From Haladaptatus paucihalophilus DX253 (GTDB lineage Archaea; Halobacteriota; Halobacteria; Halobacteriales; Haladaptataceae): a DNA stretch of 64,000 nt. Both the position numbers and the translations under genes were made by a program. Location of the stretch: positions 1,954,962 to 2,018,961 of the forward strand of contig NZ_AQXI01000001.1 in assembly GCF_000376445.1 (NCBI RefSeq). The letters run 5' to 3'. Numbering within the stretch: position 1 is the first letter of the stretch; the number at the start of each line of letters is the position of its first letter. Below are positions 7,842 through 15,814 of this stretch, piece after piece. The notes under the pieces are model-generated. The model had not been told where the DNA came from and did not search any database. It was given only the letters and a program-made list of their open reading frames with translations.

Positions 7842-10171
7842 CAGGCGACACCTCCCGGTGCACCGCCGTCACCGCCACCGGCCGCGAGAACCGCGACACC
7901 CGCGACGCCGACCGCCGCCAGCGCGATCTTCTTCCCCATCAGTTTCTCGACCGTCGATTTCGAATTCGACTGGGTTTGATGGGACTCGCGGACCGTCTTC
8001 GAGATTTCCTCGCGGTTCGGCCCGGAGCCGGTCGGTTGCTGATCTTTCGAAATCGTCCCGTTCTGGACGTTCGTCGCGTAGGCGTCGAGCGCGGACTGCA
8101 ACGCGTCGGCCGAGTCGAACAGCACCGGCGTCTGGCTGGTCATCCCGTCGGCCGTGAGGTAGATCGTCGTCTGGTCCGGGAGCGAGCCGCTGGCGAGCAG
8201 TTGGACTTGCTTGCCATCGACGTGCGAGCGTCCCCAGATGTTCCACATCATCACCTGCTGCATCTGATGCCAGTCGCCCCACTGGGAGTTTCCACTGCCG
8301 GGCTGGTTGCCGTTCCCGTTCCCGTCGGCGTCGTCGTTGCCATTGGTGCCGTCCGGGATTCCGTCGTTGTACTCGCGGTTTTTCATCCACTTCTTGTTCG
8401 CGTTCCGGGCGGCCGTTTCCGTCTCGAACGACGGCGCTTCGTTCAGGAGATACCGTTCGCCGTCTTTCGGTACTTCAGTGGACGTCCCGGACGCGGTGAG
8501 CGCCAAGAGCGGGCCGCCCTTCTCCATGATACCCGTCACGAACCACCGTCGACGCGACCCCGAGAAGACCTGCTGGTAGCCGAGTACCCACCCGCTTTCG
8601 AGGACTTCGGCCTTTCGCAACTGTCCCCACGTCGCACCGCCAGATCCGGATCCGCCGGTATCCGAGGTGCCGGACCCGTCGGACCCGCTGTTACCGTTCC
8701 CACCCGTCCCCGTGCTACCGCTCCCGTCACCGGTTCCGGTATCGGACGTTTCGAACCCGCCGCCAGCGCTGTAGAGCGTGCCGCCGAGGACGGCCGTCCC
8801 ACCGGCCGCGGTCGCCGCGGTGACGGCCTTCCGGCCGCGAGTTTTCGTGAGACCCTTGACCACCCGTTCGGTGCGTGAGAGATCATCGCTGGACTTCGCG
8901 GTCGCTTCCGCGATGTCGTCGGCCGATTTCTCGGCCGTTTTCACGGCGTCGTCGGTGGACTTCACCGCCGCTTCAGCGGTTTCGTCGCTCCCACCGGTGA
9001 TGGTCTTCTTGTAGTTCTCGATCTCCTTCGCAAGGCGCGATTCCGTCCGGGAGTTTTCGGCCGCATTCGCAGCGAGGTTATCACTGCTTTTCAGCCCCGT
9101 CTTCTCGGCGGTACGGGCCACGTCACCTACCTCGTCGCTGCTCTTCAGCGCGTCCTCCGAGAGGTTGATTGCATCGTCCAGCACGCGAACCCCGTCGTCG
9201 CCGTACTTCAGGCCGATTTTCTCCGCGACACGGGCGGCTTCGTCGGAGCCAGCGATGTACTTCGCACCGCGCAGGCCACTCATCGCGGCTTTCTCGCCGA
9301 CGACCGAGAGCGCCACGTCCGCGAGCCCCGCGGCACCGACTTCTCCTTCGGCTGTCCCCTTGTCCACGTCGAGGCCAGTCAACCCCGTGACGACGGTTTT
9401 GGCCGGGTCAGCGACCAGACTCTCGCCGAGGAAGGTGCCCGCATCGACGACGCCGCTCGTAATCGGATTGTCGAGCGGCGTTCCGGCCGCGACCTTCCCT
9501 TGGGTGTGGTCCTTGAGCACGCCAGCAAGGTTCGACACTTCGCGGGCGAACTGCTGTTTGTCGTCGTAGCCGAGGGCGTACTGTGCACTGCCGCGAATCG
9601 TGTCCTGTACCGAGAAGGTGTCGTTGTCTAGCGTGGTATCGACGACCTCCTTCGTGCCTTCGTCCACGCCGTGCCACGTCTCTTGGGCACCCTTCACGGT
9701 GTCCGAGGCCGTCTCGCCCGGATTGTCGATAGCGTGCGAGATGCCCGCGAGAACGCCATCGCTCTTCTTCTTTTCGCGGTTCTTCTCCTTCTGGGACTTG
9801 GAATCCGCGACGACCTTCGTCTTCGCCCCGTTGCCGTAACCCGCTCCCGAGCGATTCTGTTCGGCTTCGTGGGCGTCGTGCTCTTTCTGCTTCTGCTTGT
9901 TGCGATTCTTTTCCTTCTGGGACTCGGAGTCAGCGACGACCTTCGTCTTCGCTCCGTGGCCGTATCCGGCCCGACTCCGGTAGTCTTCGGCTTGCGGATG
10001 GTCGAACGACTCGCCCGAACCATCGACGTTCCGTCGCCGATCATCCGAAAACGTCGGCGTCGAGCCGCTGTCGTTCTGCTCCTTGTCCTTCTCTTTCTTC
10101 TTTTTCTTCTCGTCCTCGACGACAGGGCCGCCGCCACTGCCGCCCGATTCGAGACGGGGGCCGAGCATCAT
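7841..10171 (-). CDS. Large membrane-anchored virion protein, VP2-like (copy 1)
   Basis: A 776-residue protein. The N-terminus has a Lys/Glu stretch (22-30) and two nearly identical 23-residue repeats (68-90 and 110-132; AGYGxGAKTKVVADS core). The middle (about 140-460) is Ala/Asp-rich helix and coil with recurring SSDD/KSxD motifs. A Gly/Ser/Thr linker (about 475-515) leads to two similar Trp-containing modules (about 516-600 and 630-705), and the C-terminus ends in a hydrophobic anchor (about 743-763). SH1 VP2 is of similar length and in the same slot, described as elongated and coil-rich (from memory). SH1 VP5 has no separate counterpart here, so part of this protein may stand in for it (inference). 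Confidence 0.75.
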   Translation of the reverse strand: MMLGPRLESGGSGGGPVVEDEKKKKKEKDKEQNDSGSTPTFSDDRRRNVDGSGESFDHPQAEDYRSRAGYGHGAKTKVVADSESQKEKNRNKQKQKEHDAHEAEQNRSGAGYGNGAKTKVVADSKSQKEKNREKKKSDGVLAGISHAIDNPGETASDTVKGAQETWHGVDEGTKEVVDTTLDNDTFSVQDTIRGSAQYALGYDDKQQFAREVSNLAGVLKDHTQGKVAAGTPLDNPITSGVVDAGTFLGESLVADPAKTVVTGLTGLDVDKGTAEGEVGAAGLADVALSVVGEKAAMSGLRGAKYIAGSDEAARVAEKIGLKYGDDGVRVLDDAINLSEDALKSSDEVGDVARTAEKTGLKSSDNLAANAAENSRTESRLAKEIENYKKTITGGSDETAEAAVKSTDDAVKTAEKSADDIAEATAKSSDDLSRTERVVKGLTKTRGRKAVTAATAAGGTAVLGGTLYSAGGGFETSDTGTGDGSGSTGTGGNGNSGSDGSGTSDTGGSGSGGATWGQLRKAEVLESGWVLGYQQVFSGSRRRWFVTGIMEKGGPLLALTASGTSTEVPKDGERYLLNEAPSFETETAARNANKKWMKNREYNDGIPDGTNGNDDADGNGNGNQPGSGNSQWGDWHQMQQVMMWNIWGRSHVDGKQVQLLASGSLPDQTTIYLTADGMTSQTPVLFDSADALQSALDAYATNVQNGTISKDQQPTGSGPNREEISKTVRESHQTQSNSKSTVEKLMGKKIALAAVGVAGVAVLAAGGGDGGAPGGVA

Positions 10172-10434
10172 TGGCCGACCCTCGCAAGGATGAGCAGCAG
10201 GACGAGCAGTTGAACGACGTTCACGATGAAGTCGAGGTCGCTCTTTTCAATCGTGAGGCCGGGGGTGGAGGTGGCCGTCGACGGACTGGACGTCGGTGCG
10301 CCCTCCGTCGCGGTCGTCCTCGCCCCGTCGGTCGCGGCCGTACCACTCGTGCCCTCCATCGCTTGCACGAGTTTGTTGTACTCGGGGTGCGAGCGAACCA
10401 GTGCTTGTGTTCTCGTAGGTGAATCAGATGTCAT
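10168..10434 (-). CDS. Small membrane virion protein, VP13-like by position (copy 1)
   Basis: An 88-residue protein with a soluble Thr/Ala/Ser-rich N-terminal part and a C-terminal membrane helix (FIVNVVQLLVLLLILARVG, 69-87). Its stop overlaps the VP2-like start (ATGA). Position and size fit SH1 VP13. A 20-bp sequence found again at 18707-18726 directly abuts its start codon. Confidence 0.7.
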   Translation of the reverse strand: MTSDSPTRTQALVRSHPEYNKLVQAMEGTSGTAATDGARTTATEGAPTSSPSTATSTPGLTIEKSDLDFIVNVVQLLVLLLILARVGQ

Positions 10435-10453
10435 AGTGAAAGTGAGAAATCGA
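10434..10453 (-). repeat. 20-bp element shared with 18707-18726
   Basis: On the minus strand the element reads TCGATTTCTCACTTTCACTA and touches the ATG of the VP13-like gene. The same 20 bases occur 37 bp upstream of the 595-residue gene. It lies in the 42-bp gap after the major capsid gene, so it could be an internal promoter or translation element. In copy 2 it lies at 38202-38221. Confidence 0.55.
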
Positions 10454-10476
10454 GACGGGTGCCCGTCTCTACGGCA

Positions 10477-11172
10477 TCAGTAGGTCAACTCGACTTGCTG
10501 TTCGAGCGATGAGATGTACTGTCCCTGTGGGAAGTAGTTGTCCTCCCACCAGAGTTGGTGTGGGGAGTCGATGCGGAACTCCAACTCGTCGTGTTCCTCG
10601 AACGTCACGGAGCCGTGCAGGTTGATCTCGGTCCCGCGCGCCAGTTGCGGGAAGTCGTGGAACCGATAGATGGGAATCGGCCACTTGTAGACCGCACCCT
10701 CGACCTGTCCGATGCTGTTGCGCGCCCGGAATTGGACGCTCCCCTCGGCGAGAATCGGGTACAGGTACACCTCGTCCCCATCGGCCGGGTCATCGGCCAG
10801 CGTGACTTCGTTCGTGCCGTAGTCGATGGCGTCGATGGCGATCTCCGTATCCGTGGTCGCGTTCATTGCGATGACCGCCGGGTAGTCCTGCTTGTCGAGG
10901 TCGTGCTTGCCAGCGACCGGCATGATGTCCGAGTCGAGGACGACGACCGTATCGTCCGCTGCCGTCCCGGTGAGCTTCTGCCGGGTTCGCGGAACGAAGC
11001 GCGTCGCATCGCGCTTACCAACCATCTCGGTGCCTTCGTACTGCCGGGAGTGTTCCCACGTACAGACCGTGGACATCTTGTCCGGCTGGTTCTGTCCCAG
11101 CGTGACGTGCTCTGCACCGTAGGTCGTCCCGGTGTGGGAGATGGACGTGCGTTCGACGCTACTTCCGGGCAT
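10477..11172 (-). CDS. Major capsid protein, VP4-like (copy 1)
   Basis: A 231-residue protein from ATG 11172. The in-frame extension upstream lies wholly over the previous gene and is rejected; with this start the ATG overlaps the VP7-like stop (ATGA). SH1 VP4 is 232 residues and lies at the same place, between VP7 and VP13 (from memory). VP4 and VP7 are single vertical beta-barrel proteins forming the capsomers. The sequence is beta-rich, Asp/Thr-rich, and without membrane segments. Copy 1 has Gln where copy 2 has Leu in the motif NYFP(Q/L)GQY near residue 216. Confidence 0.82.
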   Translation of the reverse strand: MPGSSVERTSISHTGTTYGAEHVTLGQNQPDKMSTVCTWEHSRQYEGTEMVGKRDATRFVPRTRQKLTGTAADDTVVVLDSDIMPVAGKHDLDKQDYPAVIAMNATTDTEIAIDAIDYGTNEVTLADDPADGDEVYLYPILAEGSVQFRARNSIGQVEGAVYKWPIPIYRFHDFPQLARGTEINLHGSVTFEEHDELEFRIDSPHQLWWEDNYFPQGQYISSLEQQVELTY

Positions 11173-11720
11173 CAGTTCGCCCCCTGCGTCATCGCGCTGA
11201 CGGCCTGCTGTTCGGGGGCCGCGAGCGAGTCCCACGCGAGAATTTCGACCGGTTCGCCGAAGTCAGACGTTTCATCCCCAATCGTGAGGCGCGACTTCTC
11301 CGCCGAGAAGCCCGCCGCACCGGATGGAATTTCGACGAAGACGTGAAGACGCTGATTCTCCTTGAGGACCACCGTCTGCTTGGTGTGGCGCATGAAGTCC
11401 GGGTCTTTGCGCATCTTGTCGTAGTCGAAGTTCCCGAGCGTGCCGTTGAAGACGACGAACCCACCGAGGCGGTTCCCTCTCTTGTCGCACTTCTGGACGA
11501 TAACGCGGGTGTCCTTGTCGAGTTTGTTGCCGTTCGCGTCCCGGAACTCCGGTGCGATGACGGTCCCGGCGAGGACGGTGACGACGTAGTTCTCCGGGCC
11601 TTCGATGATGAACGCCGGGGTGTCGCCGTCGTCAGCCGGGACGTCCTGTGCCGTGACGAACTTCTTGTCCTTGTCGATGCTGATTTCGCCTTCCTCGTTG
11701 TTGCCGAGCGTGACCGTCAT
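11172..11720 (-). CDS. Major capsid protein, VP7-like (copy 1)
   Basis: A 182-residue protein (SH1 VP7: 185, from memory), second of the capsid pair. It is beta-rich throughout (FIIEGPENYVVTVLAGTVIAPEF; LHVFVEIPSGAAGF) with no membrane segment, consistent with a single jelly-roll barrel. It directly follows the VP12-like gene (stop of VP12 to ATG without a gap) and is coupled to the VP4-like gene by a 1-base overlap. Such equimolar coupling suits two proteins of one lattice. Confidence 0.82.
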   Translation of the reverse strand: MTVTLGNNEEGEISIDKDKKFVTAQDVPADDGDTPAFIIEGPENYVVTVLAGTVIAPEFRDANGNKLDKDTRVIVQKCDKRGNRLGGFVVFNGTLGNFDYDKMRKDPDFMRHTKQTVVLKENQRLHVFVEIPSGAAGFSAEKSRLTIGDETSDFGEPVEILAWDSLAAPEQQAVSAMTQGAN

Positions 11721-12017
11721 CTAGATACCCCCCACTTCGGAGAGGAAGACACGGCCGCCCGAGACGAGACAGCCGAGCGCGACGTTTCGCTGGTGGATTT
11801 CCATGCCATCGGGCACAGGGACGAGAAGCACCATTACCGCCGCGAGCACGCCGTAGATAGCGTCTCCGCCCTTCATTTGGACGTCGTAGAGTTTTTCGCG
11901 GAGATAGCCGGTGGCGAACTCCATGACGAGTGCGCCGAGTAGAATTTCCGCGAACGCGATCAGATAGTCGCCGTCAACGAGTGCCGACAGCGAGTCGAAA
12001 ACTGCTAGTTCGGACAT
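11721..12017 (-). CDS. Membrane virion protein, VP12-like (copy 1)
   Basis: A 98-residue protein with two hydrophobic segments (about 19-40, LIAFAEILLGALVMEFATGYL; about 52-68, AIYGVLAAVMVLLVPV). SH1 VP12 is also 98 residues and a membrane protein, first in the VP12-VP7-VP4 series (from memory). It is the first gene of the virion operon. The promoter-like sequence AATTTATCA lies at 12044-12052. Confidence 0.8.
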   Translation of the reverse strand: MSELAVFDSLSALVDGDYLIAFAEILLGALVMEFATGYLREKLYDVQMKGGDAIYGVLAAVMVLLVPVPDGMEIHQRNVALGCLVSGGRVFLSEVGGI

Positions 12018-12043
12018 GATACATCCCCCAGTACGGATGCCGG

Positions 12044-12052
12044 TGATAAATT
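12044..12052 (-). promoter_or_regulatory. TATA-like box of the virion operon
   Basis: On the minus strand AATTTATCA is centred about 31 bp before the VP12-like start codon, the spacing expected of a haloarchaeal TATA box with a very short leader. In copy 2 it lies at 39812-39820. Confidence 0.5.
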
Positions 12053-12057
12053 CGGTC

Positions 12058-12117
12058 TAATTAGTTGGTGAATTAGTGGATTGGCGGCCGAATTGGGGGT
12101 CGAATTGGTGAATTAGT
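12058..12117. promoter_or_regulatory. Repeat-bearing divergent control region
   Basis: The spacer between the virion operon (minus) and the packaging operon (plus) carries two exact 13-bp direct repeats, ttggtgaattagt (12065-12077 and 12105-12117), 40 bp apart, with further aattgg/aattagt half-copies between. Four helical turns of spacing suits a regulator binding one face of DNA. In copy 2 it lies at 39826-39885. Confidence 0.45.
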
Positions 12118-12230
12118 ATCCACCCCCTCCGCACAGTTATCAGGAAACGGACCCAACAGACGAGTGAGCGCGGATATCGATACACTCCGTCGCTCTCGAC
12201 TGACTCTCTACAATCCAGACTGATTAGACT

Positions 12231-12770
12231 ATGGACTCTCTCGACACTCTCTCTCGACTCGTCGAGGACGGCCACGACATCGAAGCCTGTCGCTACTGTG
12301 AAGAACAGGCGGTTGTCGCCGTGCTCGACCAACGCATCGGCACCGGGACCGTACCCGGCAACAAATACCGGCGGAAATGCCTCAACCCGGACTGTGAGGC
12401 GTGGAACCCGATGACGTCGAAGGACTACTTCGACGCCCATCCGCTCCCGCACGTTCTCCCGGCCGACGAAGACCCCGACGATCCGGCCGCACTCGTCCCG
12501 CTCGATGAGTACGACGACCCGGACGACGAATACGCCGACCGACTCAAGGCGATTCAGGACCGCCTCAACCGATCCAACGACGACACGGACGCCGCTGACG
12601 GCAACGACTCACCCGAACCGGAGACGGGCGCGGTGGCGGTCAACCGCTTCCGATGCGACCACTGTGAGGAAGCGGTGACGGGCTACCCCGAGCGCTGTCC
12701 GAACTGTGATGCGCTCTTCCGCTGGGGAGCAGACGCCAGCGCCGACGACCGGGAGGACGCCCATGTCTGA
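12231..12770 (+). CDS. Double zinc-ribbon protein (copy 1)
   Basis: A 179-residue, strongly acidic protein. The N-terminal zinc site is CRYC (21-24) with CLNPDC (about 55-60). The C-terminal ribbon is CDHC (about 145-148) with CPNC (about 159-162). An acidic linker rich in Asp/Pro joins them. It is the first gene of the plus-strand operon that ends in the packaging ATPase, and its stop overlaps the next start. It could be a late regulator or packaging factor; no family recognised. Copy 1 reads QAVVAVLD where copy 2 reads QAVGVVLD. Confidence 0.75.
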   Translation: MDSLDTLSRLVEDGHDIEACRYCEEQAVVAVLDQRIGTGTVPGNKYRRKCLNPDCEAWNPMTSKDYFDAHPLPHVLPADEDPDDPAALVPLDEYDDPDDEYADRLKAIQDRLNRSNDDTDAADGNDSPEPETGAVAVNRFRCDHCEEAVTGYPERCPNCDALFRWGADASADDREDAHV

Positions 12771-13200
12771 TGTCGATACCCCCGAAAACTACGCGGACAC
12801 CGTACAGGACCTCAAGGAGGAAGAGACGTCCGGCACGACGACGGAGACACCGGCGGATGTTCCGACCGGCGTGGACCCCAGAGAGCCACAGTCCGGGTTC
12901 TCGCTGCCGCGTCCCTCGGCCGCCACGCTCGGAATGGCGGTCCTCGTTATCGTCGCCGTCGTTCTCCTCTATCGTCGACGGTCGTCGAGCGACATCGACG
13001 ATGTGACCGATACCAACCCCAAACCGTCCCCCGAGAACGAGGAGTTTGCGAAGGTACAGGACATGACGAACGAAGCCGTCATCGAGACGAACCAGACGCC
13101 CGCGGACACCATCCCGCAGAACGGCCAGCCGCACGAACAAGACGAAGCGGTGGCGCGCGTCCTCCAAGACGCTGGGAAGCTCACCGGTGGTGGTGACTGA
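12763..13200 (+). CDS. Single-pass membrane protein (copy 1)
   Basis: A 145-residue protein. ATG 12763 is chosen because it overlaps the end of the previous gene; the longer reading lies over that gene. The N-terminus is acidic. A membrane helix at about 56-74 (LGMAVLVIVAVVLLY) is followed by an Arg-rich stop-transfer signal (RRRSS) and a hydrophilic C-terminal tail. Its place between the zinc protein and ATPase genes suggests a minor virion membrane protein, perhaps at the packaging vertex. Inference only. Confidence 0.7.
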   Translation: MSDVDTPENYADTVQDLKEEETSGTTTETPADVPTGVDPREPQSGFSLPRPSAATLGMAVLVIVAVVLLYRRRSSSDIDDVTDTNPKPSPENEEFAKVQDMTNEAVIETNQTPADTIPQNGQPHEQDEAVARVLQDAGKLTGGGD

Positions 13201-13874
13201 TGGCGGTAACACCGGTCGAAACCGTCCCGCCGGACGCTGACGCCGACACGGACGCCCGCCGCGAGAGTCCCGAACCGGGCGACCCGACCATCGATGGCTC
13301 GACCGACCTCGACGAGGACGATTCGCCCGAAGTGGACGTCCAATCAGAAGCCGACGTCGAAGAAGCCGCTGAGGAGGAAGTCGACGAGGAAGACCCGACC
13401 ATCGACGAGGTTGATCTGTCGTCGATGGATTTCGGCTTCGAAGGGGACGACACCGACGGACAGGACGAGGCGGACGGTGATGAGGCGACCACCGAGGGTG
13501 AGACGCAGACGTCTGCGTCCGGGTCGTCGCCGATGGAGGTGTCGGGCGAAAAGTCCGAAACCATCGAAACCGCCGTCAACGAAGGCTACGCCCGGCTGTT
13601 GGTGACGGGGTTGGACGATGAGGAGAGGAAAGCGGAGTTGGAACAAGAATTTGCGGAAGTGTTCGCGGCGTTCCGTCTCGGGTCGGCCGCCTCGTCGTTT
13701 GCTGACGAATACCTGTTCTCGCCCGGCGAGGACATCGACCCGAAGTGGGCGCTCTTGGCGTCCGTGTGCGTCTGTACGGCGTTCGGGGCGTGGATGCGCC
13801 CCGACAGCGACGAACAATTTTCGAACCTCACGAGCGCGGTGCGTGGCCTGCTCGGGACGGGAGGTGACGCCTGA
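13200..13874 (+). CDS. Acidic protein with C-terminal hydrophobic segment (copy 1)
   Basis: A 224-residue protein. Residues 1-115 are low complexity (Asp, Glu, Ser, Pro). The rest is a compact domain (ETAVNEGYARLLVTGLDDEERK onward) with a short hydrophobic stretch (WALLASVCVCTAFGAWM, about 181-197). It overlaps both neighbours by one base (TGATGG type). No family recognised; probably a virion or assembly protein of the packaging operon. Confidence 0.7.
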   Translation: MAVTPVETVPPDADADTDARRESPEPGDPTIDGSTDLDEDDSPEVDVQSEADVEEAAEEEVDEEDPTIDEVDLSSMDFGFEGDDTDGQDEADGDEATTEGETQTSASGSSPMEVSGEKSETIETAVNEGYARLLVTGLDDEERKAELEQEFAEVFAAFRLGSAASSFADEYLFSPGEDIDPKWALLASVCVCTAFGAWMRPDSDEQFSNLTSAVRGLLGTGGDA

Positions 13875-14299
13875 TGGCTGTCAACTTGTTCGGCAAACGA
13901 TTCTCGCTCCGCGAGCTCGCGTCGTTCGTCCGCGACCCCGAAAAACTCGCAAAGCTGCTCCAAAAGAAGGACGAAGACAACGACATGGACTACTCGGTCG
14001 CCGAAATCTTCGCCGACGTGTTCAACGTCCAACGCCTCGATATGCGAGCGCTGGCAGCGACACAGGGAATCGACATGGGGATGGAGCGGATGACCCCGGA
14101 GACGGCCAGCAAACTCCTCGCCGGAAGTCTCAGCGACGGTGGGGCCGGACTCATCGAAGCGTTCAACGAGGAAGCGAACCGCCGCGACCGCGTGCTTCGA
14201 GAGGCGCTGACCGACGAGCAGTATCAGCGGTTCGTCGAGGCCAAGGCGGAGAAGGTCTGGACGAACATCGACATCGAAACCGACGACACGGAGGCGTAG
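13874..14299 (+). CDS. Unknown helical protein before the ATPase (copy 1)
   Basis: A 141-residue, mainly helical protein with no membrane segment or cysteine cluster (SLRELASFVRDPEKLAKLLQKK near the N-terminus; DEQYQRFVEAKAEKVW near the C-terminus). It stops one base before the ATPase start. Such tight linkage suggests a role with the packaging ATPase, for example as an adaptor; this is inference. Confidence 0.7.
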   Translation: MAVNLFGKRFSLRELASFVRDPEKLAKLLQKKDEDNDMDYSVAEIFADVFNVQRLDMRALAATQGIDMGMERMTPETASKLLAGSLSDGGAGLIEAFNEEANRRDRVLREALTDEQYQRFVEAKAEKVWTNIDIETDDTEA

Positions 14300-15022
14300 A
14301 TGGCCCGTGTTGTCGTGCTCGGTCGCTCTGGGACCGGGAAGAGTTGGTACGTCGGCACGCTGCTCGAACAGGTCGTCCCCAACTTCGACCACGCGATTCA
14401 CTTCGATTTGGAGGACGAGGAAACCGGCCTGTCCGACGCGGACCACGACCCGCTTTACAAGACGCTGTACGTCACGAAGGAGCGCTTCGACCGGGGCATC
14501 AACCTCCTTCGTATCGTTCACCGAGTCGGTGCTGTCCGCGTCGTACCCGATGGTCTGACGAAAGCGGAGTGTCGAGAACTCTATGGACGGTGTGCGGCGG
14601 CGGCGATGGCGCTCGGCAAGGAATTCGAACGGTCGTGTTTCGTCAGCTGTGACGAGGGGCACAACGTCGTGCCGAACGGCGGCGACCCGGACGAGCGGGT
14701 CGAGCGGATGATCACCGGCGGTCGGAAACACCACGTTGAATGTCTGCATATCAGCCAGCGCCCGCAGTTGCTCCATAAGACGTGTATCTCACAGGCAGAG
14801 AAGCGCGTTTACTTCCAGATTATCGAGGAGAACGACATCAAGAAGCTCCAGAACATGACGAGTTTCGACGCGAACCAACTCGAACATCTGGGGGAGCGAC
14901 GATGTATCGTCGAGAACAAGAATTCAGGTGAGTCGAAGCAGGTCGACACGAACGATCTCACGCGAATTCGTCCGCATCACGCCTCGGATGACGGGATTGT
15001 GGACGAAGCTCTTCCCGTATAG
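14300..15022 (+). CDS. A32/FtsK-HerA-like packaging ATPase (copy 1)
   Basis: A 240-residue P-loop ATPase, typical in size for genome-packaging ATPases of internal-membrane viruses (SH1, PRD1, STIV). Walker A is GRSGTGKS at 8-15. Walker B is CFVSCDEGHN with Asp118 and Glu119. The sensor-like ISQRP follows, with Gln153. The fold is a bare FtsK/HerA core without extra domains. It would pump the genome into the preformed procapsid at a special vertex. It is the last gene of the plus-strand operon, and the convergent membrane protein follows after 44 bp. Confidence 0.9.
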   Translation: MARVVVLGRSGTGKSWYVGTLLEQVVPNFDHAIHFDLEDEETGLSDADHDPLYKTLYVTKERFDRGINLLRIVHRVGAVRVVPDGLTKAECRELYGRCAAAAMALGKEFERSCFVSCDEGHNVVPNGGDPDERVERMITGGRKHHVECLHISQRPQLLHKTCISQAEKRVYFQIIEENDIKKLQNMTSFDANQLEHLGERRCIVENKNSGESKQVDTNDLTRIRPHHASDDGIVDEALPV

Positions 15023-15066
15023 CTTTGATTTTCACGAACAACTGGTGAATTCCCACCTCTCGTTTT

Positions 15067-15750
15067 TTAAATTTCGTAGATACTCTCATACAATTCTGTC
15101 GGCAGAACTAGGATGTGTGGGGGGCCGCCTTTAGCACGAACACAAAATACAGTTACACCACCAATCCCAACTGAAGCGACTACGTTCGCTATCGAGAGAT
15201 CGTATGATCGTTCCGAACTATCAGCTTGATATATCTTATTCGTAGTGTCTACGGACCCGGAGAGTGGAACCACTAGTGAGGCTATCGTGTCAGTCATTTT
15301 GATAACCACCGGGACGAGAATGACTGCCATTCCAAACAGCCCGCTTGGGAGGAATACTACGAGAACCGCCGCAGCCCACGCTCCAAGCAGTACTGTAAAA
15401 GAAAGCGGGACGATACCGATAGATTCGGAGATACTTATTTCAGTACCTATAACAGTAATAACTCGTCCGGAGGATTGCGAACCGCTGTATTTGTAGACCG
15501 CCAATGCGATAGCAACGATTCCAAGCGACGAAACGGCAGATAATCCAACATAACGCCACGGTTCAGAGATGAGACGGCCAGAAGACGGGGCGACTGCTAA
15601 AAGTGGAATATTAGAGAGGACAAATACTACGAAGCCATACACTCCGAACAATTTTACGTACGTAAATACTCGAAGAGCACTCCATGAATCGAATTCGATT
15701 CCCCAGTGGACGCGTCCCGAGTCGGTCTTCCGGTTTGTATCCATAGCCAT
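15067..15750 (-). CDS. Multi-pass membrane protein beside halocin-like gene (copy 1)
   Basis: A 227-residue protein with about five or six hydrophobic segments (near 31-52, 67-85, 115-134, 135-150, 190-205) and no enzymatic motif. It lies 64 bp downstream of the halocin C8-like gene on the same strand and shares its low GC. Candidate roles are immunity to the peptide or its processing or export; the N-terminal part of halocin C8 precursor itself serves as immunity protein in the known system. A second in-frame ATG at 15744 could be the true start. Confidence 0.75.
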   Translation of the reverse strand: MAMDTNRKTDSGRVHWGIEFDSWSALRVFTYVKLFGVYGFVVFVLSNIPLLAVAPSSGRLISEPWRYVGLSAVSSLGIVAIALAVYKYSGSQSSGRVITVIGTEISISESIGIVPLSFTVLLGAWAAAVLVVFLPSGLFGMAVILVPVVIKMTDTIASLVVPLSGSVDTTNKIYQADSSERSYDLSIANVVASVGIGGVTVFCVRAKGGPPHILVLPTELYESIYEI

Positions 15751-15814
15751 TTTCGTTGTTTTATTTGTTGTTCAAAAGAGACCAAATAATTGCTGTTTCG
15801 GTAATCTGTGAACT

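Noticed and set aside
7820-8878. Long plus-strand frame (352 codons) opposite the VP2-like gene
   Set aside because: Arg/Val-rich shadow typical of the antisense frame of GC-rich haloarchaeal genes. The minus strand carries a coherent protein and operon overlaps.
10477-11235. Longer start for the VP4-like capsid gene
   Set aside because: The extra 21 residues lie over the end of the VP7-like gene and look like shadow. ATG 11172 gives an ATGA coupling and the expected length.
13586-14776. Minus-strand frame of 396 codons over the packaging operon
   Set aside because: It lies opposite four overlapping plus-strand genes including a motif-complete ATPase. Composition is that of a shadow frame.
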